A stretch of 64,000 bases of DNA, taken from NCBI GenBank assembly GCA_903813345.2, contig CAIIXF020000008.1, forward strand, positions 18,396,822 through 18,460,821. Reading direction: 5' to 3'. This document shows positions 48,401 through 58,398 of the stretch, in pieces. The notes below the pieces were generated by a model. It ran no database searches. It saw only the letters and a list, made by a program, of their open reading frames with translations, and was not told the origin of the DNA. The first letter of the stretch is position 1, and each line of letters begins with the position of its first letter. Position numbers and translations under genes: made by a program. This stretch comes from Owenia fusiformis (Eukaryota; Annelida; Polychaeta; Sabellida; Oweniidae).

Positions 48401-48530
48401 GCTTCGCTGCTGATACATTTACCTTGATGATATCATCGACCAACGCAATAGCTGGTTGTACTTGGAGGCTCAGACATCTTGCCGTTTCGTGATCTAAAAA
48501 CAGAATAGTATTTATTTCAAAATGACACAT
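33313..48530 (-). CDS. Acyl-CoA thioesterase / BAAT-like gene, eight exons
   Basis: Exons on the minus strand, 5' to 3': 48266-48493, 46814-47089, 46162-46331, 45590-45703, 44844-44929, 44227-44320, 43531-43732, 33313-33413. All junctions are GT-AG and all phases agree, giving 422 residues from 48493, close to the usual length of the ACOT1/2/4-BAAT family. Family members hydrolyse acyl-CoA or transfer the acyl group to an amino acid. The N-terminal thioester-hydrolase domain spans about residues 5-150 (EPMGLLWSM near 78) and an alpha/beta-hydrolase domain follows ([11 protein letters not shown]). The triad is Ser247 in GVSKGG, Asp in GEDD (337/338) and His371 in [10 protein letters not shown]. 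Serine instead of the cysteine of BAAT favours thioesterase activity. The tail TTLT is not a peroxisomal signal. The 5' start is unresolved: an in-frame ATG at 48528-48530 reads straight into exon 1, or an acceptor at 48494 joins an unseen exon. The last intron is filled by a satellite made from exon 8. Confidence 0.9.
33372..43014 (-). repeat. 71-bp satellite built from a 3' splice site and exon 8
   Basis: About 135 head-to-tail units in one orientation. Read on the minus strand, a unit is 24 bp of intron end (ATATGATAACCC, then TTTGTGTTTCAG) plus 47 bp of exon 8 (ATAGTCCATGTGTGTGGGGA ... GAGCATAGTGTAGCA). It fills nearly all of the 10.1-kb intron 7, and its distal edge is the intact terminal exon. 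Variants include a 4-bp gain (GCACGCACGC), a 2-bp loss (AAACAAAGG), CATCGTCTATC, CCCACCCACATGG and CTACAGAATGC. A segment of at least 850 bp (40807-41660) is repeated 1280 bp further on (42087-42940). Every plus-strand frame through it is an artefact. Confidence 0.97.
43115..43165 (-). repeat. Diverged relic of the 71-bp unit
   Basis: On the minus strand GTAGTCCATTTTGTGTGGGA and GCAGCATATTGTGTAGCAAT follow the order of the satellite unit (ATAGTCCATGTGTGTGGGGA, GCATAGTGTAGCAAT). It sits 100 bp beyond the homogeneous array, on the exon-7 side, and looks older than the array. Confidence 0.7.
43270..43389. repeat. ~120-bp direct repeat, intron 7 copy
   Basis: Starts TTAGAGAGAGGATAAAATAC and recurs at 43802-43921 in intron 6, so the two copies flank exon 7 at a spacing of about 532 bp. 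Differences are few. Confidence 0.9.
43531..43732 (-). CDS. Thioesterase exon 7, catalytic Asp and His
   Basis: Encodes [20 protein letters not shown] with the acid residue, and [20 protein letters not shown] with the catalytic histidine. The acceptor is TTTTATAG and the donor TTCC|GTAAGT leaves one base (C), completed by AT at the start of exon 8 to give His. If unspliced, the frame would continue 24 residues from the Arg codon to a stop without family similarity. Confidence 0.95.
43802..43921. repeat. ~120-bp direct repeat, intron 6 copy
   Basis: Partner of 43270-43389. Both contain AAGGTGAATTGGTCAAATAT and TTTTTATGAGAA. The pair implies a past tandem duplication of the exon-7 interval, of which only one exon copy remains. 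Confidence 0.9.
44092..44160. mobile_element. Partial MITE end in intron 6
   Basis: ACAGTGAAACCTGTCTTAGC followed by three AGTGAACACC-like repeats. The terminus matches that of the complete element at 63150-63328. No partner end is nearby. Confidence 0.5.
44227..44320 (-). CDS. Thioesterase exon 6
   Basis: Encodes [20 protein letters not shown] followed by [11 protein letters not shown]. It follows acceptor TTACTTTAG and ends AAG|GTAGAC. This less conserved lid-like segment is supported mainly by phase agreement and position. Confidence 0.85.
44844..44929 (-). CDS. Thioesterase exon 5
   Basis: Encodes [20 protein letters not shown] then RGQTLPGF, matching the family strand that follows the nucleophile helix. 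The donor AT|GTAAGT splits a Met codon completed by exon 6. Confidence 0.9.
44978..45516. repeat. 17/34-bp minisatellite in intron 4
   Basis: Alternating 17-bp units AGGGCAACATGTTACAA and AGGGCAGCATGTTAATA form about 30 copies, degenerate at the left edge. Short plus-strand frames across it are repeat artefacts. Confidence 0.9.
45590..45703 (-). CDS. Thioesterase exon 4, nucleophile
   Basis: Encodes [20 protein letters not shown] followed by [18 protein letters not shown]. The GxSxG elbow carries the catalytic serine. The acceptor is TTTTTTCAG and the donor CAG|GTAAAC, both in phase 0. Confidence 0.95.
46022..46122. repeat. Dispersed repeat, copy 2 (intron 3)
   Basis: AACACAGAACACAAACCACC, AAAGTTGGAGACTAT and TCTGGTGGTGACATAA parallel the block at 24648-24764 in order and spacing. 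Confidence 0.6.
46162..46331 (-). CDS. Thioesterase exon 3
   Basis: Encodes [20 protein letters not shown], then [20 protein letters not shown] and EDLP, the most conserved block of the ACOT/BAAT hydrolase fold, which forms the first beta-alpha units and oxyanion region. The acceptor is ACATGTAG and the donor GAA|GTTAGT. A frame running further in either direction is intron read-through. Confidence 0.95.
46814..47089 (-). CDS. Thioesterase exon 2
   Basis: Begins after TTTCAG and encodes [20 protein letters not shown], then [18 protein letters not shown], then [20 protein letters not shown], ending in LFLPSG split across the donor G|GTAATT. These are core motifs of the linker between the thioester-hydrolase and alpha/beta-hydrolase domains. 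Confidence 0.93.
47163..47537. mobile_element. Possible MITE in thioesterase intron 1
   Basis: TTAAAGGTGCAACAA near 47165 is inverted as TTGTTGCACCTTTAA near 47520, suggesting short terminal inverted repeats around 375 bp of AT-rich sequence. Its right part is included in the 144-bp duplication next to it. Confidence 0.45.
47425..47712. repeat. 144-bp tandem duplication in intron 1
   Basis: Copies at 47425-47568 and 47569-47712 both start AAGAAAATAGGTATGTCAAA and are almost identical (GGGTTAAA versus GGGATAAA near the end). It is recent and non-coding. Confidence 0.95.
48266..48493 (-). CDS. Thioesterase exon 1 (first recognised)
   Basis: Encodes the start of the N-terminal domain ([12 protein letters not shown]...[19 protein letters not shown]...GGTYKG), the family pattern of a short beta domain ending in GGSYxG. 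The donor is AAGG|GTAAGTAAG. The exon either starts at acceptor TTTTTAG|ATCACG (phase needs one upstream base) or is continuous with an in-frame ATG at 48530. Confidence 0.88.
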
Positions 48531-49009
48531 TATTGAAACACTTGAAAGTTGTTTGTGCTTAAGCTGTAGATTGATTTGATCATGCTGAAGGATTTAGGGA
48601 GGTTAAGCAGCACTAAAGGAACTGATTGTGCCAAGTTGATTGTGCTCTATTAATATCAGAAATAAAAAACACTATTTCTATATTTATGTGGGCCTGTTCT
48701 TTATGCTGAATGTATTGACTGTGACGTAGCTGGATTACATGTAGGTGACCGATTGATTGTGTTTACATTATTTGTTGATCTAAAGGGTTATGCTGAGTGG
48801 ATTGAAAGTGATGATTGTGATATGCTGTATGCTGGATGATTATTACAGCGTCAAGTTAAGCAGAATGAGCCATGTCCATGGCGTTTCACTTCGCTTCTTA
48901 GAGCTCCTGGTTTATAACATAGACGTCCTAGTTTAGAAATAGGCAAAATGGCAACTGAATTTATGGGAATCACAGGTGCCCCCTGGGTAATAAGAGTGTG
49001 GGGCCATCC
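48531..49009. other. Upstream of recognised thioesterase exons
   Basis: Degenerate short repeats of GATTGTG (48620-48840). I found no convincing first coding exon with a matching donor. Confidence 0.35.
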
Positions 49010-49410
49010 TGCCTACAAACACATAAAGGCCATCCAACTGTCCTGCAATTTGAGTATTTGTCACGCATTTGCTGGAAAATTTGAAGTCACGCCAGTTTTG
49101 TTTTGCGTGACAGAAAATGTACAAAAAATTTCGAAGCTACGTGACATCTGTCTCAGGTGACATATACACATATTTCTAACCAAATGCGTGACATATACGG
49201 AATTCACGTGAAAAGTCTGAATGCATTCGCTTTTTTTGGAGTTCGTTTTTTTACCGTATCAGCGTTTTATAAAATGAAGATTTTTTAAATATCAACATAA
49301 TGCTTGATTTGCGTGACATTATATCATACATGCAAAATTGATGCATGATTTCAATTTGTCCAGCAAATGCGTGACAATCATGTCATGTGTGAGGGTTGAC
49401 AGGGCAGCAT
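49010..49410. mobile_element. Fold-back element with repeated GTGAC motifs
   Basis: TTGTCACGCATTTGCTGGA (49058-49076) is perfectly inverted at 49359-49377, and flanking sequence extends the symmetry imperfectly. Eight GTGAC/GTCAC motifs, mostly GCGTGACA, occur within 320 bp. Probably a MITE; the motif clustering could also be a protein-binding array. Confidence 0.55.
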
Positions 49411-50259
49411 AGATGATCAATATGTGTTTGCGGACAGCCACGCATTACTCGAGTCTCTAGCCAATACTTGGCTAGAGGGGATTCATCTGGAATACTGTGA
49501 ACTCTATTTGAAAAAAGCTGCCGGGGTGTCATAAATTTATTGAATATTTTAAAAATCGCCAGATAAATAAATCATTAATCAAACCGGACCCAGCTCAAAT
49601 CCTTGATGAGATATGACATGATTTCATCAGGATTTCGTCTAAAATTAAAACAAAATGGCTCCAAGAAAAATGGCGATGTTCGAAAACTGGACGAAATGTC
49701 GTTACGTCTGACATTAGAAACTGGCTGTAAATTCTAAGTTAGCGATCCAGAAGATGTGAACTAATACACTGATCACTTTGTGTGTGTTTTGGAATTTTTG
49801 GTGAGGTAATAAGACCAAAACTCGCAATTCAAATTGTGATGTGGAAAAATGGCGGACATATGATTTCAAATTTTATGATTACGACATTACCAGTTGTTCA
49901 TGCAGGAATATATCTGTACTGGAAGGCCACGATACAGTGGCCTTAGAAGAAGGTAAGCCACGCACACTTATTACCCAGAGGGCACCTGTGATGTGAGTTC
50001 CCATAAGAATATAGCTCCATATGCCACAGGAGGTGAAAGTCTAAGTTCAACTTGAAAACTTTTTCTTGTGAAGTTTTTATTTGTTTTGAATGACTTGGTT
50101 TCAGCTGAAATAATGTTATCAGGGGTACAATTACTCCCGGGAAATCCTTCGACCACCATGTTGCCCACATGACACAACCCTCATGTTTGATGCCCGATCA
50201 TTTTTTCAATTTTTTATTTTTGCGCAAAATTCGTTTTTCACGTTAATGCCAAGATACCC

Positions 50260-50360
50260 GGGTTTAGCGCGCGCGTACTATAACGTCACTATAGCAACGT
50301 TTTGACCTTGAACTAACAGGATAAAGGAACGCGCTGCAGTGTCTGAACGGGTCACGACAA
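50260..50360. promoter_or_regulatory. Candidate promoter region
   Basis: A locally CG-rich stretch (GCGCGCGCGTAC, AACGTCACTATAGC, GGAACGCGCTGC) in otherwise AT-rich DNA includes a CRE-like ACGTCA. It lies before a plus-strand donor (50406|GTAAGT) and upstream of the minus-strand thioesterase gene, so it could serve as a divergent promoter. Inference from composition and position only. Confidence 0.35.
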
Positions 50361-50751
50361 TGCAGCCTTTTTGCACGTTTTATGGACAATCTTCGGTATT
50401 TTTAAGGTAAGTTTAAAACGAGGAGTGCCACTGAAATCCTGAGATTCATAGCTTTGACGTGGTATGAGAAAAGATCCATAAATATTGCAATTTCTTACTG
50501 ATCGAGACTCTCAAACTTTGATGAATAAAAACAGGTGCTTTTCCTGAGACCCAGCGTCTTCTTAATTTTCAGTACTTTGCTAGAAGGTTAGAAATTTTTT
50601 CTTTGGTACACATTTGGAGCACATAACAGGTATACTTTTGAGCAACTTTGAAAATTATTCATCAAATTTTGACGGAATTATCAACCAAAGTGTTGGCGGA
50701 TTTTGGTGTCATTTGCAGTTCAAATTGATAGTTTTCAGCGTCTCTAGATAA

Positions 50752-51630
50752 GGGATTTTGAGGAAAAATTGTGAAAAGCTTATTTCTGAGGGTTCATGAA
50801 TACAGGTCAATGTGTGTGTAATATCTAAGCATAACTCTTGGTAGATTTTCTCATCCATCGCCATTTGTACCCCCCGAGACCTCAAATGTGGGTCCCTAGT
50901 CCAGTTCGGATTGTTCGATTTCCTTATATGGTGTTTAGACACCATATGAACGATTATTTCCGAAGGTTCATATATTCAGCTTAATGTGTGTTAAATAGCT
51001 AAGCATAACTCCTGATAGATTTTCTCATCCATGGTCATTTGTACCCCCGGGACCTCAAATGTGGGTCCCTAGTCCAATTCGGATAGTTCGATTTCCTTAT
51101 ATGGTGTTAATACACCATATGAAAGATTATTTCTGAAGGTTCATATATTCAGCTTAATGTGTGTTAAATAGCTAAGCATAACTCCTGGTATATTTTCTGA
51201 TCCATCGCCAGTTTTACCCCTGAGACCTCAAATGTGGGTCCCTAATCCATGTAATCTGGTTTGGATTGTTTGATTTCCTTAAATGGTGTTCAGACACCAC
51301 TTGAAAAGTTTATTTCTGAACTCCTGGTATATTTTCTCACCTATCGCCATTTGTACCCCCGAGATCTCAAATGTGGGTCCCCGACTCCACAGTCTGGTTT
51401 GGATTGTTCAATTTCCTTATATGGTGTTCAGAGTTCAGACACCACTTGAAAAGTGTATTTCTGAAGGTTCATGTATTCAGCTTAATGTGTATGTAATAGC
51501 TAAGATAAACTCCAAGTAGATTTTCTCATCTATCAACATTTGTACCACCACAAGACCTCAAATGTGGGTTCCTAGTCCGGTTCGGATTATTTGATTTCCT
51601 TATATGGCGTTTAAACACCACATGAAAAGA
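50752..51630. repeat. ~172-bp tandem repeat, about five copies
   Basis: Landmarks ACCATATGAA or ACCACTTGAA (50940, 51112, 51296, 51441, 51615), CAGCTTAATGTGTGT and CTCAAATGTGGGTCCCTAGTCC recur in order. One unit is internally deleted near 51300-51440. Confidence 0.85.
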
Positions 51631-51997
51631 TATAATAATACAATATATGACAATACATGTATTATATGAATTCAAACTCATTTTATTTACCAGTTCACTA
51701 GTTTTATTTTGTATTTTATTGGGTCTAAATTGATGGGTGCAACATTGATAGGTGCAACATTCATTCAAATTACACATATAAAAGCTTTTTATACCTTCTA
51801 AATGATCAATATTATTCAATATTATCAATAATGTACACTTATTTTCTTCCAGCTACCGAGTGAGAATGGACATGTAGCAACCATGCCTCTTTACCTGTTG
51901 ACTCCATCTTTGAATGTTATGCCAATGATTGAGATCTGCCATGTTGCAGAAAAATGTGATTTTCGAGGTATGTACACAATGTTAAATAAATCGAATG

Positions 51998-52135
51998 TAC
52001 AGCGTGTCAAATAAATATGATAGATAGTTTTACTGTGCTAAGGAACAATTCAGATATCATGCAGACAAAAAACTTATCCAACATTATGTGGATCATAAAG
52101 TTAAGGGGGAGAACATATTTATTTGATACCCTGTA
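51998..52135. mobile_element. 138-bp Tc1/mariner-type MITE
   Basis: TACAGCGTGTCAAATAAATA and its inverted partner (CATATTTATTTGATACCCTGTA at 52114-52135) bound the element with TA at both ends. It shares its right TA with the mariner relic that follows, and its termini with 30464-30698. Confidence 0.85.
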
Positions 52136-52762
52136 CAGGGTGTCCCGAAAGTATGGGGGCCCCCTAGGCGGACATATACCAATGTCTTCATAGTATGTGT
52201 CATATATCATTTTAAAGCTTATCCAAACTTACATTAATTTGCCAAGTATCATGGTTCAACTCACAAATGGTAAATAGTTACAGGCATTTCAAAACTAAGT
52301 GTTTAGCTAAACATATAGTTCATTTCAGTATCCTGGTAACAGCCCTGACCTGAATGTGACCGAAAATATGGGAGCTATTGTCGACAAAAGGATGGATATT
52401 GAGTTCTAAAAAGAGGAAGTTGAGGGTAGATACTCCAGGGAAACTCTTCTAGAATGCTTTAAAAACATTTTATGAGGATAAAAAATGCCAAATCCCTATT
52501 TGAAGCATGTTTGAGGTTATATATGGAAAGCATTGCTGCCATTAACATGGCTTAGGGACTCAGGGAGACACACCGACTTTTATTTTGGTGTAAAACTGAC
52601 TTTAATTTTTTTAAACTTTTTCCCATTTTGAGTTCAACTGTGATACTTGGCAGATCGGTGTAATTTTGGATGCATGATCTTTCAAATGATATATGGCACA
52701 TACTATGGAGACATTGAAAAATGTCTGCCTAGGGGGCCCCCATACTTTCTGGACACCCTGTA
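52134..52762 (+). mobile_element. Tc1/mariner relic with transposase fragment
   Basis: Terminal inverted repeats of about 42 bp (CAGGGTGTCCCGAAAGTATG ... ending CACCCTG) are flanked by TA. At 52328-52510 a decayed frame reads YPGNSPDLNVTENMGAIVDK, matching the WPGNSPDLNPIENLW segment of DDE/D Tc1-family transposases, then hits stops. The N-terminal half is deleted, so the element is non-autonomous. Confidence 0.88.
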
Positions 52763-54419
52763 TATTAAATGCCCATATAAAGTTCCAGTCACTTTGGCTT
52801 AGAGCTTAGGCTTTATTATGCGTGTAGTACTCCAATACTAGACCAATGTTTTCGAAATGCGGTATGTGAGGCCTTTCAATTTAATTTCAAGAAGACTTAC
52901 TTAATACATGTACTAAATCCTGCTCTTGTGTATGTTTCATGAGATTTTATCCAAATTTTGGACAGATTTTTTTTTTCCTGTGACACCTGAATACTGCCAC
53001 ACCATCATTATTAAATATTATTTGTATACATGTACTAGTAGAATATGTAATTTCTTATATCAAATTCAATTTATTTCAGTTATGCTGACATCTATGTGCG
53101 TACTCTATACATACATCTGTGTGAATGGGAATGTATGAGACTGACTCCTGAGGGAAATGCCTCTGTTGTAGAGCTGCATCTCGGTCTTCTACTGACTACT
53201 ACGCTGATAAGGTAATTTCAAGCTTATACACTCCTTGTAATCATCGGTAGAGTTTTGGTCAATAATGATGTTGTACTTATATAACCAAGCTTAACTGAGA
53301 TTTTAAATGGCAAACAATGCAATTAAATGCTCCAGAAGAGAAAATAATGGAAATGTATTCAATATATTACGGCTTATGGAAAAATTTCAATTGATTTTCT
53401 TTGCAAATATCAATGTCTCTAACAATCTATTTAATAACGAACTGCAATGATTCTATGATTATTTTAAAGCTATACAATGATAACGAACAACCCCAATACT
53501 TTTTCTTGATATATAAAAACCTAAAAATGTTGATTAAGCAATATAATATTATGAAACAAGTTCAACACATCTAGAAATTACCATAGAGTCACCAATAGCC
53601 ATTCATATTTTAGGAATCATTTTGTCGGAAATTCTATTATCTTCCTGATGATATATAGTTTATGGATTTATGGAACACATCAGCAGATATTACAAAATCA
53701 AAATCAAAAATGTGGACTTTTTTGGTCTACCCTGTACATGTGTGAGATGTGTACTATATTTACTAGAGTGTGCCATAAAACTATTTTAAATCCTGTAACT
53801 TCAATTTTGTACCTGTAATGTGTACTAGGCCTGAGGAATGAACCAAGTCAGTTGCTAATGCTGACACACCATCCTTAATAAATGTTCTTATTTAGAATAT
53901 ATAATTTCTAATATTAAATTGAATTAATTTCCCAGCAAATTATTTAAAGCTATAAAATATGTAATAAAATACTGATGATTACAAGGAACTTCGTGTTTTT
54001 ATTTTTTTTAACCATAAATATAAAGGGGCTACCACTAAAAATCACTAAAAACAATAATTTCTAGATTATATTTAATAAATTAAATGAAAAATCTTGGTCT
54101 GTTTTACTTGGTCTTCCAATATTTTCTATGACTTTCTTTTACCCTACATGTGTTAAATAATCTTCATTTGCTTTCAGATAACAACACATTATGCTCCATT
54201 ATCCCTCAGGTATCAGGGAACTGGGGAATGAATAGATGACAGGAATCTCCCGAAAATCAAGAAGAAACATATTCACAGTATCATCCTAAATACACCTTGG
54301 ATAAAAAAAAATATCAGCTACTAGTGCAGCATATGTAACACTTGGACTTAGAACAATATGATTTAAAATAAACATCAAAGTGACAAAGAAGAGATGTAGA
54401 ACTGAAAAAAGAGCTCTAA

Positions 54420-55820
54420 TACAGGGTGAGCCAAAAAAGGTAACCAAAACAAATCTTAATAACTCAGTCACCCTGCATGGGTTGAGTGTCATATTTTGCA
54501 CAACAAGCCTTGTCCAATGTATTGGTATACCAAGTTTCAGTGGTTATCCCATCGAACGAAGTTTGGAGGGATATAGGGAACGCCTCCGTCCGTCTGTCCG
54601 TCCGTCCTTCTGGGCAAAAACTCAAATACCGTTGGCCCGATTTTGTTCATATTTTGTACACATATACCCTATGGGGGTAGAATGTCTGCTCGAAAGCCGA
54701 TTTTCAAAATGGCAGCCATTTTAGTGCCGAATTTACAGTAATTTAGGTGCAATATGTAAGATTGTAATAGCAATATGTTTTAGATGTAAAAAATTATATA
54801 GGACATTAATAAAGCTAGAAGTGTAGATATTAAAGAAGCACATGGAAGCCACCTTGAAAAATGGCGGCCTTTACTCGTTTTTTACGCTTTTTGCTGTAAC
54901 TCGAAAAGTAGTGGAGCGATTTTGTTCATATTTGGTATGTGAATACTAGAAACATTGCACACTGTCTAAAAACACTTTTGATAGAAGGCGACCATTTTAA
55001 AAAATGGCCGCCATTTTGAAAAATGGCCACTATTTAAGCGTATTTTACTATAACTCAAAAAGTAGTAGAGCCATTTTGTTCATATTTGGTATGTGAATAC
55101 TATAAGCACACTGTCACACACACTGTCACAGACACACTGTCCTATGACACTTTTGGTAGAAGGTAGCCATTTTGAAAAATGGCCGCCATTTTAATGTATT
55201 TTACTATTACTCGAAAAGTAGTAAAGCGATTTTGTTCATATTTGGTATGTGAATACTATAAGTATGGCACATGGTCTAATGACACTTTTGGTAGAAGGCG
55301 GCCATTTTGAAAAATGGCTGCCATTTTTGCTATATACTTTGTAAAAATGCCATCCATGGCTGTTCGATGGGATTCGCTACGCTTTGGCGTTGCCGTTGTA
55401 CTGGTTGTATCTCTAGTGGTCATGATTTTATGGCCATTTTACAAAACATGCCATAAAATATGGGCGTCAAGTCTGGAGGCCAACTTGAACGTATTGGGCG
55501 TAGTCTTGTTCACAACACAAGCATAAACATTTTGTTTTATGGCTCTCATCTTCCTTCTTATCTCTTGTTTCAATGTTTCAAGGGTTGTTAGTGTAGAAAA
55601 AATAGACCCAAAGATAAAAAGCTGATGGGATTTATGTCCAGTCAGTCATTTCAGCATTTGGACCATGTTTTGTAGATGACCATAAAATTGTGACTATAAG
55701 GGACAGACCAATGACATTGATTAAGGTTTAGTTGTGCCAAATATGATTTTGAACCCATGCTGAATGACTGAGTTATTTACATACATTTGTTTGGGTTACC
55801 TTTTTTTGGCTCACTCTGTA
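54420..55820. mobile_element. Mariner-type element with long TIRs, interrupted
   Basis: CAGGGTGAGCCAAAAAAGGT at the left pairs with the inverted end at 55790-55820. Imperfect symmetry continues for about 110 bp, including ATAACTCAGTCA and GCATGGGTT. TA flanks both ends. On the minus strand near 55440-55500 a decayed SWPPDLTPIFYGM resembles the WPPxSPDLTP block of mariner transposases. A GGAC-tailed element is inserted inside. Confidence 0.85.
54545..55414 (-). mobile_element. GGAC-tailed element nested in the mariner relic
   Basis: Inverted homologue of 7491-9170: TATCCCATCGAACGAAGTTT, a short GTCC run (54585-54608), tandem units with GGCCGCCATTTT cores and TTTTGTTCATATTTGGTATG, then GTTCGATGGGATTCGCTACG to ACTGGTTGT. 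It is flanked by AGTGGT at 54539-54544 and 55415-55420, a plausible 6-bp target duplication. No coding capacity. Confidence 0.8.
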
Positions 55821-58159
55821 TGTAATAATCTTAGTTTTCCTTGAATAAAGTGTGAGATACATATGCAACCCAAATATATTCTAGAACTGAAACAATATAA
55901 GTAAAGATTGTTTGTTGCTTGATCTGATTCTACCTTTACCTATGTGAGGAATAATCAAAATAAAGAAAAATAAAGAAGTGGAACTTTAACCTTAAAAACT
56001 TGTAAAATGATTGTTTTTACACTTACATTATAACAGAGATATAGTGACAATGACAACTGATAAGATAGTAAAATCAGCTTGTAAAATCAATACGATAATC
56101 AAAACCAAAGTGCTGCCAAGACTTACACTCCCCTTCAAAAGTTTGGCTTTAATTTGAACAACTGCTTGGGCTGGAAATCTAAACTGATATAATTTCCTAG
56201 TATAGCTTCATTTTTTCTCATTTTATATACAAAAGATTGCAAATTGATGGCAAATTAAATTCATTTTTAAAAATTGTCATCTAGATGTAAACCAAAAATG
56301 TTTTAACAAACGTTATTTAAAAAAAAAATTTGATATAATTTTTCAGGTTTTATAAAGTTATATGTCTCCAAAGTCAAAACTATGCTTTTTCAAGAAACAT
56401 ATCCCTTTAGATAACATATGAGGCATGAGAATATCCACAAATTGAACTTAAGACTTAGCTGGTAAACAATGGCACCCTTATTTAAAGTGTTCTCATTGCT
56501 TATTTAAAGTGTTCATTGCATGTTATGTTAAAAATCAAGCATAGAGTAATCTAATAGGGAAGTTTGCAAAACTTGGGGTGGAGTGTAGATTGATAACCTG
56601 AGAATAAAGGGCGGATCAGTTAAATATAGGAAAAATCAGCATATACTCATCCAGAATAGTAATAAGTTACATCCTTTGATATTTCACTTTTCATTCCAAA
56701 GACTGGAGAGACCAATGGATCCATCTAGTTCATACTCCTTTATCCCCGGTAAAAACGTCATATTCACACTAGACGAAAACGCATCTAATGGACAACCCTA
56801 TTGTAAAAAAAACGAACCTGACGGCAAACGAAAAGTCTGTCCGATAATGTACGCAATTGATATTTTTCGTCGTGTACCTTGATTATTATGATGAATTTCA
56901 TTCATGTTATCGCGATTGTGATTGTTTCCAATATATTACAGTATGTTTTGGCCGATTCAACCTAAAGAACGTACTTCTAATTCTCCGTCAAAGACCAATA
57001 CAAAATGCCGGAAAATCGAAAAATAATTTTGTTATTGGCTGGATGAAGAACACTAGGAGACGAATACTATTATTATTTAGCGAAAAAATAAGCTTATGAT
57101 GTGGGCTTTCTGAATCAAAAAAGATTGAAATTATTTTTTCATGTAAAGGGGTCTAATTTATCGTTAAAGTAAGTGTTGTCAATGTAAACAAACATGTCGG
57201 CGAATTCGATTTCTCGTCTTTAAACAATGATATTTGTGTAATAGTTGAATACTATATTACGAATGTTAATGATTTAGAAACCCAATTTCAATAGCTCCAT
57301 GCTCGTATATAACATTCTATATATCTCCCAATAATAATGAAATAAGAAGTAATTTTCTCAAGGGTGCTACAATTTTTTCGAGAATCCAATGGATCAATCT
57401 TGATACGCGCGAGGTTATCACGTCACATCTTGGTGGGCACTATCGTGGACGAAAGATCATTGTCCAAATCGCTCTAGTTTGCGACGTTAAACACAGAAGA
57501 AAACTCACCCCTGAATGTTATTGAGCAGATACAGTGCCGTGCAAAAACTCAGTAAGTCAGTAAAATCAGTAAGGCAACATAAGACATATTTTAATGCCAA
57601 TACTCACTGCATTTTTGAAGAAATCTTTGAATTCGTAAAATTCTGTTCATTTTCTAACTTTTTTTATCTATCAAGAAAGCCTATCGTGGTTAGAATACTA
57701 CTCGCTATAGCGACAAAAGATATGTGTCAATAAGCACAAGGGGCAAAAACTGATAAAAACATAACAATGTCAAGTTCGTGTTTTGTGCAGAGAATTTCAC
57801 TGGTAAATCGTAGTTGTGTGGTTCTTGAGAATATGTTTTTATATCAATTCATCAAATGTTCTAACCATGGTCAAACCCTTGCAAAGTCCATTCAAAGGAG
57901 TAATAGTTTTTGCTGGTTCTTTCGTTACCGTTATCCAAGACTTTCAGAACTTGAAGAATTCATATCTATTACTCAAGTAATTATTCCTGACCATATTTTA
58001 TTAGTGTTTTAAGCTTATGCAGTTCTCTACGTGAGATAGTACAGGTTAGGGAACCCACGATAAAGCTTTGGGTCTACATCTGATTGTTCTATTGATAAAT
58101 TAATAGTATAACAGTCAATGATTCTATGCCCACACTTTTTCATGTAATCATGCAAGGGG
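55821..58159. other. Intergenic with weak short frames
   Basis: No recognised gene. Plus frames at 56715-56882 (MDPSSSYSFIPGKNVIFTLD...) and 56857-57099 overlap in different frames and could be one broken gene. Frames at 57515-57733 and 57767-58012 are also unassigned. CG-containing sequence with CACGTCAC near 57418 might mark a promoter. None reaches a level I would call a gene. Confidence 0.3.
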
Positions 58160-58398
58160 GACTTTGTTACCACTTTAAAACCCATAACTAAAGACTGTGT
58201 TACCACTTTAAAACGCATAACTAAAGACTGTGTTACCACTTTAAAACTCATAACTTATAAGACTTTGTTACCGCTTTAAAACCCATAACTAAAGACTGTG
58301 TTACCACTTTAAAACCCATAACTAAAGACTGTGTTACCGCTTTAAAACGCATAACTAAGGATTTTCTTACCACTTTAAGGCTCATAACTAAGGACTGA
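58160..58398. repeat. 33-bp minisatellite, seven copies
   Basis: The unit is GACTGTGTTACCACTTTAAA followed by ACCCATAACTAAA, with C/T, A/G and small length variants. The period is a multiple of three, so the minus strand shows an 11-residue repeat (KVVTQSLVM core). I treat it as non-coding. Confidence 0.9.

Larger units (their letters stand above)
50360..54390 (+). other. Predicted spliced plus-strand transcript, possibly non-coding
   Basis: Successive consensus splice sites define exons ending at 50406 (AAG|GTAAGT), 51853-51967 (TTTTCTTCCAG to CGAG|GTATGT), 53080-53211 (TTTATTTCAG to AAG|GTAATT), and from 54178 (TTTGCTTTCAG) to near AATAAA at 54367. The ATG at 50360 reaches a stop early in exon 2. 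The longest joined frame across exons 2-3 is about 47 codons from an internal ATG (MPLYLLTPSLNVMPMIEICH...). The chain could be a lncRNA or chance; it needs transcript evidence. Confidence 0.3.

Noticed and set aside
54380-54724. 114-codon plus frame
   Set aside because: It runs from the mariner TIR into the nested GGAC-tailed element; both are non-coding repeats.
58027-58251. Minus frame with an 11-residue repeat
   Set aside because: It comes from the 33-bp minisatellite, whose period is a multiple of three; no other coding evidence.
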